Positions 5,160 to 14,408 of a stretch of DNA of 18,794 nt are shown here, in pieces. This DNA is from an uncultured Balneolaceae bacterium. Its GTDB lineage: Bacteria; Bacteroidota; Rhodothermia; Balneolales; Balneolaceae. The notes below the pieces were generated by a model. The model was not told the DNA's origin. It worked only from the letters and a program-made list of their open reading frames with translations, and did no database searches. The DNA lies in NCBI GenBank assembly GCA_937982515.1, contig CALJMB010000380.1, positions 1 through 18,794 on the forward strand. Reading direction: 5' to 3'. The translations under genes and the position numbers were made by a program. How positions within the stretch are numbered: position 1 is the stretch's first letter; each line of letters opens with the position of its first letter.

Positions 5160-8100
5160 ATGTATATATCCGAGCTAGAATTACAGGGGTTTAAAAGCTT
5201 TGCCTATAAAACAAAGGTGAGGTTTGACAGTGGCATCACGGCTATTGTCGGCCCCAACGGCTGCGGTAAATCTAATATCGTAGATTCGATGCGTTGGGTT
5301 TTGGGTGAGCAGCGCCCCAGCCTGCTCCGTTCAGCCAGCATGACAAACGTCATCTTTAACGGCACCGCACAGAAAAATGCCCTGGGTATGGCAGAGGTAT
5401 CCCTGACCTTTGTAAATAACCGCGGGCTTCTTCCCACAGAGTATAATGAAGTTACTATTTCCCGCAGGCTGTATCGTTCAGGCGAAAGTGAATATCTGAT
5501 CAACGGTACAACCTGCCGGCTGAAAGATATTATGGACCTGTTTATGGATACAGGGATGAGTTCAGACGCTTATTCTGTGATTGAACTCAAGATGGTTGAA
5601 GAAATTCTGAACGATAAAAACAATGATCGCCGTCGTTTGTTTGAGGAGGCGGCGGGGGTAACACGTTATAAAGAGCAGCGTAAAAAGACATTCCGTAAAC
5701 TTGACGAAACCCAAAAAGACCTCCAGCGGGTAGAGGATATTCTGGTAGAGGTGCGGAAAAAGACCCGATCTCTGGAAATTCAGGCGGATAAAGCTATTAA
5801 AGCCAAAACCTACCAGATGGAGCTGGAGCACCTGGATAAAGCGCTTAATAAATATGAATACCTGAAAGTCCTGGAAGAGCTTAAACCCCTGCAGGAGCGC
5901 ATCCTCAATGCCGAAAAAGAAAAGCAGGAAATTTTAGCTAAAAGCGATGAACTGGAGCAAGCCGAGGAGTATGCCCGCAATGAACTGAATATGAAGGAGC
6001 GCAACCAGGCTGAAGCGCAACGCCGGGTGAGCCAGCTCTATTCCGCCATCCGCGACACAGAGACTAATCTTCGCATTACAAAGGAAAAGATCAATAACGA
6101 GCAGGGAGTCATAACTCAGTACACTAAAGATATTGAGCAGAGCGAACAGGATCTGAGAGATTTGCGCGAACTCTTCGACAGCAGCAAACATAAACTCGAA
6201 TCGTTTGACCATGAGCTGCAAAAAGCCGTGCATGACCTTCAGGAGTCAAAAGAACGGTATTCTGCCATACAGCAGCAGTATACAGCCGGACGTGAAGAGC
6301 TGACAGAGCTGGAACGGGTGTTCAACTCATCCAACCAGCAATTAAACAGCCTGCAAACAGAACGTATAAAAATTGAGTCGCGGCTTGAAAATACGGAAGG
6401 CGACCTGATTCGCATAAGCGAAGAAATGGAAGATCTGGAAGATGAAATTGAAAACTTCAGGGGTGAAAAAGGGCTGCTTTCAGGCAAACTGGAGCAGGCT
6501 GTTCTGCAACGAACGGAGCAGGAAGAAAAGCTCCAACTGGCCAGAGAGCAGCGAGAATTCCTGAATACTACGCAGGATGAGTTAAAAGACCGGATCCGCA
6601 GCCTGCAGAGTACGTTTGACTCCGTACAGTCGGAAATCGAACTTCTTAGAGAAATTGCTGAATCAAACGAGACATTTCCTTCCAGTGTACAGTTTTTGCT
6701 GAGCCATCATCAGCATGATTTTGAGCTGCTGGACGTGGTATCTAACCTGCTGGCCACTGATGAAAAACATGCCGTGGCGCTCGAAGCCGTTCTGGGAGAA
6801 GCCATGAACTTTGTTGTTGTCCAAAGCCTGGAGGATGCCCGAAGAGCGGCAGCCCTGCTAAAAGAACATGACCGGGGCCGGGCCACATTTATCCCGCTCG
6901 ATCAGCTTGCAGATAGCTATGAAGTAGATAACGATTCCCTGTATCATGCCGTTACGTCTGCTAAAAGGTTCGAACCGCTTAGTCAGCTTTTGTTAGGTAA
7001 TGCCATACTTTTTGAAAGTGTAGAACAAGCCTGTGAGTCGATCGGAGAAAGCCGGCGAAATACCGGAGTAACATATGCAGGTGAGGTGGTTACCGCTCAC
7101 CAGTTTCTGCAAAGTGGCAGTAAAAGTAAAAATGCGGGCATCCGTGTAGGCCTGAAAGACAAGATTGAGAAGCTTGAAAACAGAGCCGGTGAAGCAGCCT
7201 CTGACCTCGAAAAAGCCAGGAAAACACTACAGCAAACGCAGCAAGAATATGAGAACATAGACCTCCGGAGCCTGGAACAGCAGTTAAAAGAGGCAGATCA
7301 GGAGGTCAGGGCACTTGAAAATAAGATCAACGGCTTTGACTCCAGAATTCAGGTTTACGAAAAGAATATCCGTGAGCTGGCGGGCAGGCGCGAATCGCTG
7401 ATTAACAGTGAAGGCGACTCAAAAGAAGAACTGCAAAACCTCCAGCCCCTTCAGAAAGAGCTCCAACAAAAATTAAAAGATCTCCACGAAGAACAGAATC
7501 AAAAAAGACAGGTACTTAAAGATCTTGAAGAAGAACGGTCCATAGCCCAAAGCCGATACAATGATGCGCAGCTCAGACATCAGGACTTAAAAAACAAAGT
7601 TGAGAACCATGAACGAGATATTAAGAGAGCCGAAAACGGAATACAAAATATTAAAGAACGCCTGAAACTTCGTTCTGAGAAAACGGAAGAGGCCAAACAG
7701 CGTATAATTTCACATAAAGCCCTGGTAGAGCAATACGAGGATGACCTGAAACTGGCCAGAGGCCGCAAAGAAGTGGCAGATAAAGAGCTGAGTGAGGCTG
7801 AAGAAGCAGCTGCTAAGCAGCGCGGCAAGATCAATGAGATCGAGAAAGAACTCAAAGATATACGCCGCCAAAAAGAAGTCAATATGGAGTTGGTGCACCA
7901 TTTGGCTATGGCCCGTGAGAAGTTCGAGATGCAGGAAAAAAATCTTTCTGACCATATCTGGGAAACCTACGGTATACTTATGGATCAGGTAGAAGCTGAG
8001 CTCCCCGAGGATATGGATTCCGATAGCGCCGGTAAGCGAATCAGCCGGCTTAAGCAAAAGCTCAACAACATTGGGGAAGTAAATCCGCTGGCCATTCAGG

Positions 8101-8684
8101 AATACGAGGAAGAGAAAGAGCGGCTCAATTTTTTTGAAGAACAGATTGCCGACCTGCAGAAAGCCGAAAGAGAACTACGCGAAACCATTAACGAAATTAA
8201 CAAAACGGCCACCGACCGTTTTAACACTACCTTTGAAAAAATCCGTGTAAACTTTCAGGAGGTTTTCCACACTCTTTTTAACGAAGACGATTACTGCGAT
8301 CTCGTCATCGATGAGGAAGCGGAAGATCCTCTGGAAGCTCATATTGAGATCCGGGCTAACCCCAAGGGTAAGCGCCCTTCCACCATCAATCAACTTTCCG
8401 GCGGTGAGAAAACGCTTACGGCTATCGCTTTGCTTTTTGCTATTTATCTCGTTAAACCATCACCTTTCTGTATATTGGACGAAGTTGACGCGCCCCTGGA
8501 TGATGCCAATATTGAACGCTTTGCCAATATGATTAAGCGGTTCAGTAATGAAACCCAGTTCATTATTATTACCCATAACAAAAAAACGATGGGCAAGGCA
8601 GAGATGATGTACGGCGTAACTATGCCTGAGACCGGAGTCAGCCGGCTTGTGGGCGTAAGGATGGATGAAGTGGCGGAAGCCTAA
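5160..8684 (+). CDS. smc: Chromosome segregation ATPase SMC
   Basis: SMC dimers with ScpA/ScpB organise and condense the chromosome and help sister origins separate. The 1174-aa product is full length. It has an N-terminal ATPase half with Walker A GPNGCGKS (residues 31-38) and Q-loop Gln51, a first long coiled coil (about 165-500), and a hinge domain (about 505-665). A second coiled coil (about 670-1010) leads to the C-terminal half with the ABC signature LSGGEKT (1079-1085), Walker B ending in Asp1107-Glu1108, and a D-loop. The hinge end reads LQSGSKSKNAGIRVG in place of the GG-rich motif of the B. subtilis type; I take this as lineage variation. ATG 5160 gives the canonical MYISELELQGFKSF start. 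scpA and scpB are not in the window. ispH follows after 71 bp. Confidence 0.97.
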   Translation: MYISELELQGFKSFAYKTKVRFDSGITAIVGPNGCGKSNIVDSMRWVLGEQRPSLLRSASMTNVIFNGTAQKNALGMAEVSLTFVNNRGLLPTEYNEVTISRRLYRSGESEYLINGTTCRLKDIMDLFMDTGMSSDAYSVIELKMVEEILNDKNNDRRRLFEEAAGVTRYKEQRKKTFRKLDETQKDLQRVEDILVEVRKKTRSLEIQADKAIKAKTYQMELEHLDKALNKYEYLKVLEELKPLQERILNAEKEKQEILAKSDELEQAEEYARNELNMKERNQAEAQRRVSQLYSAIRDTETNLRITKEKINNEQGVITQYTKDIEQSEQDLRDLRELFDSSKHKLESFDHELQKAVHDLQESKERYSAIQQQYTAGREELTELERVFNSSNQQLNSLQTERIKIESRLENTEGDLIRISEEMEDLEDEIENFRGEKGLLSGKLEQAVLQRTEQEEKLQLAREQREFLNTTQDELKDRIRSLQSTFDSVQSEIELLREIAESNETFPSSVQFLLSHHQHDFELLDVVSNLLATDEKHAVALEAVLGEAMNFVVVQSLEDARRAAALLKEHDRGRATFIPLDQLADSYEVDNDSLYHAVTSAKRFEPLSQLLLGNAILFESVEQACESIGESRRNTGVTYAGEVVTAHQFLQSGSKSKNAGIRVGLKDKIEKLENRAGEAASDLEKARKTLQQTQQEYENIDLRSLEQQLKEADQEVRALENKINGFDSRIQVYEKNIRELAGRRESLINSEGDSKEELQNLQPLQKELQQKLKDLHEEQNQKRQVLKDLEEERSIAQSRYNDAQLRHQDLKNKVENHERDIKRAENGIQNIKERLKLRSEKTEEAKQRIISHKALVEQYEDDLKLARGRKEVADKELSEAEEAAAKQRGKINEIEKELKDIRRQKEVNMELVHHLAMAREKFEMQEKNLSDHIWETYGILMDQVEAELPEDMDSDSAGKRISRLKQKLNNIGEVNPLAIQEYEEEKERLNFFEEQIADLQKAERELRETINEINKTATDRFNTTFEKIRVNFQEVFHTLFNEDDYCDLVIDEEAEDPLEAHIEIRANPKGKRPSTINQLSGGEKTLTAIALLFAIYLVKPSPFCILDEVDAPLDDANIERFANMIKRFSNETQFIIITHNKKTMGKAEMMYGVTMPETGVSRLVGVRMDEVAEA

Positions 8685-8755
8685 AACTTAAGGATGATAG
8701 GGAGGAGAGTTTTAACACATGATGTTTCCTTTAAACATGCTTATATTCCATTGCT

Positions 8756-10006
8756 ATGGCACGAAAACAATTCGATATACCTGATATATTTCAATCCCCC
8801 ATCATCCGAAAGGTCAAAGAGGCCAACAAGGTAATGGATCCCCGTAAAAAGGATCTGGAACCCAGCCTGCTTGATTTTGGGGCCGTACAGTTTTTCATCC
8901 CCCGCCATTTTGGCTTCTGCTATGGCGTTGAAAATGCCATAGATATCGCTTATCGTACGCTGGAAGAACATCCTGACAGAAACATTTATCTGTTGAGTGA
9001 GATGATTCATAACCCGACGGTCAATGAGGATTTACTAAAACGGGGGATTAAATTCCTGTTTAAAACCGATGGCACGGAACTCATACCTATTTCAAGCCTG
9101 AATTCCGATGACATTGTCATTGTTCCGGCCTTTGGAACCACTCTGGAGATCCAGGAACAGCTTAAGGAGCGTGGAATCGACCCGTATAACTTCAACACGA
9201 CATGCCCTTTTGTAAAGAAAGTCTGGAAGCGGGGCGAGCAACTGGGAAAGAAAGGCTACTCGCTGGTCATCCATGGCAAGCACTACCATGAAGAAACACG
9301 CGCCACGTTCTCGCACAGCGCCGACCATTCGAAATGTGTGGTTGTACTCAACCCTGAAGAAGCCGGTATACTGGCAGAAATTATGACCGGTAAGCGACCG
9401 GTATCTGATTTTGAAACTTATTTTGCCCATAAAAGCAGCCCGGGATTCGATCCGTTAACAGATCTTGAGCATTTTGGTGTAATTAATCAAACCACGATGC
9501 TCGCCACCGAGACACAGAAAGTGATGGATATTCTGAAACAGGCCGCGATAACCCGATTCGGGGAAGCCGATATTCTCGACCATTTTGCAGATACCTCAGA
9601 TACCCTCTGTTATGCCACGAATGAGAATCAATCGGCTACCCTGGCTTTGAGAGAGACCGGCGCAGACTTCGCCCTGGTAGTGGGCGGATACAATTCATCC
9701 AACACCATGCACCTGGCGGAATTACTTGAACAGCAATTCCCCACTTATTACATACGGGACGCCGGAGAAATTGAATCGGATGTACGTATTCATCATTTCA
9801 ATCAGTGGGATAATGAGATCAATACTACCGAGGAATGGTTGAACCGGGAAAAGCAGCCCGTAAAGATTGCTATCACATCCGGAGCGTCTTGCCCGGATAT
9901 ACTGGTAGATGAGGTGATCCTGAAAATTCTCTCTTTCTTCAGAGATGTGCGCCCGGTAGAAGAAGCGATCAGGCCCTTTGAAGACAAACTCACCGAAGTA
10001 GCCTGA
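8756..10006 (+). CDS. ispH: 4-hydroxy-3-methylbut-2-enyl diphosphate reductase (long, cyanobacterial/plant-like form)
   Basis: IspH performs the last step of the MEP pathway, reducing HMBPP to IPP and DMAPP with a [4Fe-4S] cluster. The three cluster cysteines are present: Cys55 in GFCYG, Cys150 in TTCPFV and Cys285 in TLCYATN. HNPTVNEDL (85-93), HGKHYHEETRAT (173-184, with the catalytic-type Glu) and NQTTM (244-248) are also visible. At 416 aa it is about 100 residues longer than E. coli IspH (316 aa). It has an N-terminal extension of about 45 residues and inserted segments, and the HxEET context and SGASCPD (375-381) resemble the cyanobacterial/plant type. ATG 8756 is taken as the start. 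It is the last rightward gene before a convergent junction with the YbbR-domain gene; no clear terminator is visible in the 136-bp gap. Confidence 0.93.
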   Translation: MARKQFDIPDIFQSPIIRKVKEANKVMDPRKKDLEPSLLDFGAVQFFIPRHFGFCYGVENAIDIAYRTLEEHPDRNIYLLSEMIHNPTVNEDLLKRGIKFLFKTDGTELIPISSLNSDDIVIVPAFGTTLEIQEQLKERGIDPYNFNTTCPFVKKVWKRGEQLGKKGYSLVIHGKHYHEETRATFSHSADHSKCVVVLNPEEAGILAEIMTGKRPVSDFETYFAHKSSPGFDPLTDLEHFGVINQTTMLATETQKVMDILKQAAITRFGEADILDHFADTSDTLCYATNENQSATLALRETGADFALVVGGYNSSNTMHLAELLEQQFPTYYIRDAGEIESDVRIHHFNQWDNEINTTEEWLNREKQPVKIAITSGASCPDILVDEVILKILSFFRDVRPVEEAIRPFEDKLTEVA

Positions 10007-10142
10007 GAGTTGTAAATTCGCGCAGTGCAGCCAGGAAACACATCCCCACATCGACAGCGGCCGGGACGAAACTGCTCCTCCGCGGTCTTCAGTCTCCTGC
10101 CTGCCGTCTTTATAATTCCGACAGTGTAAAACAGACTTAGTA

Positions 10143-11156
10143 TTAATTCCCGATCACCATAAAATAGGCCACTTCCCGGGGGTGAAACGAGCGAATTTCG
10201 TAGTGGTAATCGGAACCCGCCGTTTTTTCTATTCGGGGAGTGACAAAACCGGTTGAATCACGCCGTATTTGATCGTAGCTGACATAAGCGGTAAAAGGAT
10301 TAGATAAATTCTGTACGCCGGCATACTCATCGATTGGCACATTATATCGCACGGTGATGGATGACGGACTGAAGCTTACGATACGTCCTTCGGGCATATT
10401 TCGGGACATGATGTATACTCTGGCCTCGCCTTCGGTGTACTGCGACACGGCAGCCTGGTAGTTTACTTCATCTGTGGAAAGTTCCAGTAAGGGATTCGGT
10501 TGCTTTAGTGGTACAGATACCGATATTCGATCCTTAACATCTGTTACCTCCACCGAGTCGGTCTCCCAATAGTCAATCTCTTCTACCAACGACGACGCGC
10601 CGGTAACCGTGACGCTGTCCGGCACTAACCGGGGCTCATCAACAAACCCATACAGCTCCTTAAAAGATACCTCTATGTTGGGCCGGACCGGAACTTTTTT
10701 GGAGACCTTTTCTTCCAATTCCAGACTCAAAAACAGAGGCTGTACTTTTAGCACGTTCAGATCGGGCACAGCATTAATCTGCTGGCGTACCTGGTCGTAC
10801 AGGCTTACCTCCTGCTGGGTTACATCAACATATATCTGTGGCGGATTGTTATAAATATTGATCAGCTTCCAGCCTTCGCCGGTTATGCCCACCGTAGCAA
10901 AATTTGGCAGTTCTTCTGCTAATGCCTGGTCCGGCGGAACATTACCGAGAGTGATGGGCAAATTGATGTTAAGATTGTAATCTCTGCTCAGGTTAACCAT
11001 TAGCCACAGACACAGGGCCAGGATAAAAGCCACCAGAAACACAATAAATTTTTCCCGGCCGGCTTCAGGAAGGCCCTCCTCATCCGGCTTACTGAAGTAG
11101 CCATTCCATACCGACTGAAACTTTTCTTTAATCTGTATTATTCTTTCAGAATCCAT
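10143..11156 (-). CDS. YbbR-like domain membrane-anchored protein
   Basis: The 337-aa product has a short cytoplasmic N-terminus, one hydrophobic helix (residues about 37-56, FIVFLVAFILALCLWLMVNL), and a long beta-rich extracytoplasmic part. There, repeated segments such as VPVRPNIEVSFKELYGF...VPDSVTVTGASSLVEEI are typical of YbbR domains. In Firmicutes the YbbR protein CdaR regulates the diadenylate cyclase CdaA; in the Bacteroidota the role is not settled. No cdaA lies next to it here. It is 204 bp downstream of the DUF721 gene on the same strand; that gap holds a weak TAnnTTTG-like box (reverse of 11275-11282). The domain call is by pattern recognition, not a profile search. Confidence 0.7.
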   Translation of the reverse strand: MDSERIIQIKEKFQSVWNGYFSKPDEEGLPEAGREKFIVFLVAFILALCLWLMVNLSRDYNLNINLPITLGNVPPDQALAEELPNFATVGITGEGWKLINIYNNPPQIYVDVTQQEVSLYDQVRQQINAVPDLNVLKVQPLFLSLELEEKVSKKVPVRPNIEVSFKELYGFVDEPRLVPDSVTVTGASSLVEEIDYWETDSVEVTDVKDRISVSVPLKQPNPLLELSTDEVNYQAAVSQYTEGEARVYIMSRNMPEGRIVSFSPSSITVRYNVPIDEYAGVQNLSNPFTAYVSYDQIRRDSTGFVTPRIEKTAGSDYHYEIRSFHPREVAYFMVIGN

Positions 11157-11360
11157 CAGTATTAGTTCACGGTCATTAATAAAGTAACGTAGGTCCTGTA
11201 TATTTGTATTACGTAGTGTATCATGGGTAACTGGTAATACGGTAATGAATGTAGACTTTACGCATTACGCATCATAAACTTATCTATATATCTCATCAAC
11301 AATACTCCATTCCCGAATAAGCATCAATATATACCGGGAGTAAATGGTTATCAACGGTTA

Positions 11361-11663
11361 TCAGGAACGAACCACAATCTCTTTTATGATCTTCTCTCCT
11401 ACCTGATCATTCAACTTTTTGGCAATAGTAAACCGCTTCATATGAATTTCATGCCGCCAGGCCGGATTTTGTACTTTGATGAACAGTTTATCATTTTTGA
11501 AATGTACGTTTTCTGCCTGCTCAGCGATGTTGGGACCCACCGTACGCGGCCACAACGATAGAATCATTCCCCGCTTCAATCGCTTTCTATAAGGGATATC
11601 ATCCAGATAGTTTTTAAGCAGATCTTTGAGTGACTTAGGGGTATTCGTTCTAAAACGTGACAC
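11361..11663 (-). CDS. DUF721/DciA-like protein
   Basis: This 100-aa basic protein has the DUF721 layout: an N-terminal segment LKDLLKNYLDDIPYRKRLKRG, a Trp in LWPRTVGPNIAEQAENVHFKNDKLFIKVQNPAWRHEI (residues about 37-72), and a C-terminal helix KLNDQVGEKIIKEIVV. DUF721 proteins include DciA, the ancestral loader of the replicative helicase DnaB, which has a KH-like fold. The gene starts 23 bp after recF on the same strand, and recF-DUF721 pairing is a recurring arrangement near replication origins in bacteria such as Actinobacteria. A helicase-loading role is therefore plausible. The assignment rests on motif pattern and neighbourhood; the small size leaves room for error. Confidence 0.75.
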   Translation of the reverse strand: MSRFRTNTPKSLKDLLKNYLDDIPYRKRLKRGMILSLWPRTVGPNIAEQAENVHFKNDKLFIKVQNPAWRHEIHMKRFTIAKKLNDQVGEKIIKEIVVRS

Positions 11664-11686
11664 GGTTGTACACCAGAAAATCGTTG

Positions 11687-12814
11687 TTAGTTAACAGATA
11701 CACTTCCATTTTCCACACGGTAACGGCGGTTCTTTTCTCCATCGAACGTTACGTACTCATCAAAAGGTATTGGATTTGCAGCTGTAATAAAAGTCTGGCC
11801 TGCATGTTCCGTCAAAGCCCGGAGCAATACCTCCGTACGCTGAGTATCCAGATCGCCGAATACATCGTCAAGCAAAAAAATGGGAAGGTCATCCAGTTCT
11901 TCCGAGAAGTAGAAGAGCTGAGCCAGTTTTAAAGCCAGGGCAAACAACCGGTGCTGCCCCTGAGAACCAAATTTGCGAAGTTCGATATCATCCAGATAAA
12001 ATACGATCTCATCCCTGTGAGGGCCAACCAGGGTAAGTTCCCTTTCAATCTCGTGATTCAGTGATTTTTCCAGCTCTTCCCTGTACCGATCAGCTACCGT
12101 TTCACTATCTGCCGAGGGCTCACAGATGGTTTGGTATTCCAGGCGGGGTTCGTGCCGCAGACCTGAAATCATTTCATATTCGGCCGCCAGATAATCCTGA
12201 AACTGCCCCAATACCTCGGTACGCTTGGCTATGATTCTTGAACCATACTCTACCAATTGCATGTTCCAGGGTTCCAGATAAGCCAGGAGCATATCCCTGC
12301 TGCCACGGAATCCTTGTAACAATCGGTTACGCTGCTTTCTGGCCTTACGATAACTTATAAGGTCTTTAAGATAGAGCGGAGAAATCTGGCTGATGAAAGA
12401 ATCGATAAATGAACGGCGCTCCGACGGGCCTTCACTGGTAAGCTTCTTGTCCTCAGGAGCCAGCACGACCACCGGAACCATGCCGATCAGATCTGAAAGG
12501 CGGTCAAGAGGGCTGTCGTTCACAAAGATTTTTTTACCCTCGCCCCGTGAATAGGAACAACTTACTTCAAAATCGGAGCGAATATTCCCTTTAAAACGGC
12601 CTTTGACCATAAAAAAAGTGGCCTCCTGATTTACTACATAGACATCACTGTTTGACACAAAGCTGCGCGACATGCACAAGTAATGGATAGCATCAATCAG
12701 GTTGGTTTTACCGGCGCCATTTTGACCGACAATTACGTTCAAATGGGGAGCCCAGTCCACCCGCGTATCGATGTGATTCCTGAAATTTTGTAGGTGGACC
12801 TGGGTTATGAGCAT
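11687..12814 (-). CDS. recF: DNA replication/repair protein RecF
   Basis: RecF is an SMC-like ABC ATPase that, with RecO and RecR, loads RecA at single-strand gaps on damaged DNA. The 375-aa product shows the family start (MLITQVHLQNFRNH), Walker A GQNGAGKTN (residues 30-38), and the segment VPVVVLAPEDKKLTSEGPSERRSFID (112-138). It also has the ABC signature region SQGQHRLFALALKLAQ (284-299) and Walker B FLLDDVFGDLD (from about 313). Length fits the family (about 357-375). The start is ATG on the minus strand at 12814. In many bacteria recF follows dnaN next to dnaA; here it is about 4.5 kb from dnaA on the opposite strand with no dnaN in between, followed by the DUF721 gene 23 bp downstream. 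Confidence 0.95.
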   Translation of the reverse strand: MLITQVHLQNFRNHIDTRVDWAPHLNVIVGQNGAGKTNLIDAIHYLCMSRSFVSNSDVYVVNQEATFFMVKGRFKGNIRSDFEVSCSYSRGEGKKIFVNDSPLDRLSDLIGMVPVVVLAPEDKKLTSEGPSERRSFIDSFISQISPLYLKDLISYRKARKQRNRLLQGFRGSRDMLLAYLEPWNMQLVEYGSRIIAKRTEVLGQFQDYLAAEYEMISGLRHEPRLEYQTICEPSADSETVADRYREELEKSLNHEIERELTLVGPHRDEIVFYLDDIELRKFGSQGQHRLFALALKLAQLFYFSEELDDLPIFLLDDVFGDLDTQRTEVLLRALTEHAGQTFITAANPIPFDEYVTFDGEKNRRYRVENGSVSVN

Positions 12815-12835
12815 AGAAAATAATGCAAAATTTGC

Positions 12836-12916
12836 AGAACACGGCTAATGCCGATTAAGCCGACGCACGCTTATTTTAAATGTAATAATCTGCTCAATCT
12901 GCAGAATCCGTGTTCT
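12836..12916. repeat. Imperfect palindrome between recF and eno
   Basis: AGAACACGG (12836-12844) and CCGTGTTCT (12908-12916) are perfect 9-bp inverted arms; the interior holds CGGC/GCCG and CTGCAG-type segments. It fills most of the 106-bp gap between two leftward genes. It shares AACACGG and GATTAAGC motifs with the frr-smc element and the segment after prmC. It may act as the eno 3' end or simply be a dispersed repeat; there is no T-run. Confidence 0.5.
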
Positions 12917-12920
12917 ATTT

Positions 12921-14207
12921 CTAAAACCCGAATACATCCTTGCCAAGGAATATGGCATTTGAGCCAAGCTGTTCCTCAATGCGCAGTAGCTGGTTGTACT
13001 TGGCAACGCGATCGGTACGGCTCATGGATCCGGTTTTAATCTGTCCGGCGTTCGTTGCCACAGCAAGATCGGCAATGGTTGTATCTTCCGTTTCACCTGA
13101 CCGGTGAGAAATCACTGCTGTGTAATCATTTTTGTGAGCCATTTCAATGGCATCGAGTGTTTCAGTCAGTGTACCGATCTGGTTTACCTTGATAAGGATG
13201 GAGTTGGCCACTCCCTGTTTGATTCCCTGGGCCAGGCGTTCGGTATTGGTTACGAACAGGTCGTCGCCCACCAGCTGTACGCGGTCTCCGATAGCATCGG
13301 TCAGTTTCTTCCAGCCACTCCAGTCATCCTCAGCAAGAGCATCTTCAATGGATACGATAGGATATTTATCCACCCAGTCGCTCCAGAATTCAACCATGGC
13401 GTCCACATCACGCTCGCTGCCGTCACTCCATCTGAATTCATACACCTTTTTATCGGCATTATAAAACTCTGAGGTAGCGGGATCGAGTGCAATCACCACT
13501 TCCTCTCCGGGCACATATCCGGCTTTTTCCACAGCCTGAAGTATAACCTCAACCGCTTCCTCGTTTGATTTCAGGTCGGGAGCAAAGCCGCCCTCATCAC
13601 CCACAGCCGTATTGTAGTTTTTCTCTTTCAATACTGTTTTCAGATTGTGGAATATTTCCGATCCCATGCGGATGGCTTCGCTAAAGGTTTCTGCGCCTGT
13701 GGGCATGATCATAAACTCTTGCAAGTCTACGTTGTTATCGGCGTGCGAACCACCATTGATAATGTTCATCATAGGCAGCGGCAGAACCTTCGCGTTTACT
13801 CCTCCCACATACCTCCACAGTGGCAGGTTTAATGTATTGGCCGCGGCATCGGCGGCGGCGAGCGACACTCCTAAAATGGCGTTGGCTCCAAGCCGGGCTT
13901 TATTTTCAGTGCCATCCAATTCAATCAGAGTAGTATCGATTTCTACCTGGTTAAAAACTTCAAGGCCCTGTAGCTCATCGGCTATAATAGTATTAACATG
14001 CTCTACAGCCTGTCCCACTCCTTTACCTATGAACTGCTTTTTGTCTGAATCTCTTAATTCAACTGCCTCATGCTCCCCGGTGGATGCCCCGGAAGGAACT
14101 GCGGCACGGCCAACCGCCCCGTTACTTAACACTACATCCACTTCAACAGTAGGGTTTCCTCTGGAATCGATAATTTGCCGGCCAATAATTTCGTCGATAT
14201 AACTCAT
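12921..14207 (-). CDS. eno: Enolase (phosphopyruvate hydratase)
   Basis: Enolase interconverts 2-phosphoglycerate and phosphoenolpyruvate in glycolysis, with two Mg2+ per active site. The 428-aa product is full length (E. coli 432 aa). Visible features: RQIIDSRGNPTVEV (residues 10-23), the mobile loop GASTGEHEA (40-48), NGGSHADNNVDLQEFMI (151-167), catalytic Glu205 in GDEGGFAP, and metal ligands Asp242, Glu288 and Asp315. It also shows the catalytic Lys340 in LIKVNQIGT, the SHRSGETEDTTIADLAV signature (367-383) and Lys391. It has a normal C-terminus (GKDVFGF). The ATG at the right end (14207) fits the family start. It has its own likely promoter at 14244-14251. It is leftward, 106 bp upstream of recF, with a palindrome between them. 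Confidence 0.98.
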   Translation of the reverse strand: MSYIDEIIGRQIIDSRGNPTVEVDVVLSNGAVGRAAVPSGASTGEHEAVELRDSDKKQFIGKGVGQAVEHVNTIIADELQGLEVFNQVEIDTTLIELDGTENKARLGANAILGVSLAAADAAANTLNLPLWRYVGGVNAKVLPLPMMNIINGGSHADNNVDLQEFMIMPTGAETFSEAIRMGSEIFHNLKTVLKEKNYNTAVGDEGGFAPDLKSNEEAVEVILQAVEKAGYVPGEEVVIALDPATSEFYNADKKVYEFRWSDGSERDVDAMVEFWSDWVDKYPIVSIEDALAEDDWSGWKKLTDAIGDRVQLVGDDLFVTNTERLAQGIKQGVANSILIKVNQIGTLTETLDAIEMAHKNDYTAVISHRSGETEDTTIADLAVATNAGQIKTGSMSRTDRVAKYNQLLRIEEQLGSNAIFLGKDVFGF

Positions 14208-14243
14208 TGCATTGTCTTAGATTATAGTTGCTGAAATTGTGCC

Positions 14244-14251
14244 CAAAGGTA
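14244..14251 (-). promoter_or_regulatory. Probable Bacteroidota-type -7 element for eno
   Basis: Read on the minus strand the sequence is TACCTTTG, an exact match to the Bacteroidota -7 consensus TAnnTTTG. It lies 36 bp before the eno ATG and would give a short leader of about 30 nt. The matching -33 TTTG box is not clear (a T/C-rich stretch sits at that spacing), so the call rests on one box and position. Confidence 0.5.
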
Positions 14252-14323
14252 CGGAGAATTGATGGATTAGGGAAGAAGGGAATTGCGAAGCGGAGGAGTT
14301 ATCCCATTATGTAGTACACAGAG

Positions 14324-14363
14324 CGCAGATCACAGCGTTTTCTTATCTGCGCTATGATCTGCG
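14324..14363. repeat. CGCAGATC palindrome upstream of eno
   Basis: CGCAGATCACAGCG (14324-14337) and CGCTATGATCTGCG (14350-14363) pair at 13 of 14 positions around a 12-nt loop. It lies between the unknown membrane protein gene and the eno promoter. The arms use the same CGCAGAT core as the ends of the frr-smc element, suggesting a shared repeat family. It is far enough upstream of the -7 box to be a repeat or the 3' end of the preceding gene rather than an operator. Confidence 0.55.
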
Positions 14364-14408
14364 GAGAAGCGTCCGACTTCCGGCCTTTAACCTCCGGTTC
14401 CCGGCATT

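Noticed and set aside
13645..14202. 185-codon plus-strand open frame
   Set aside because: Antisense to eno, whose active-site residues are all present on the other strand.
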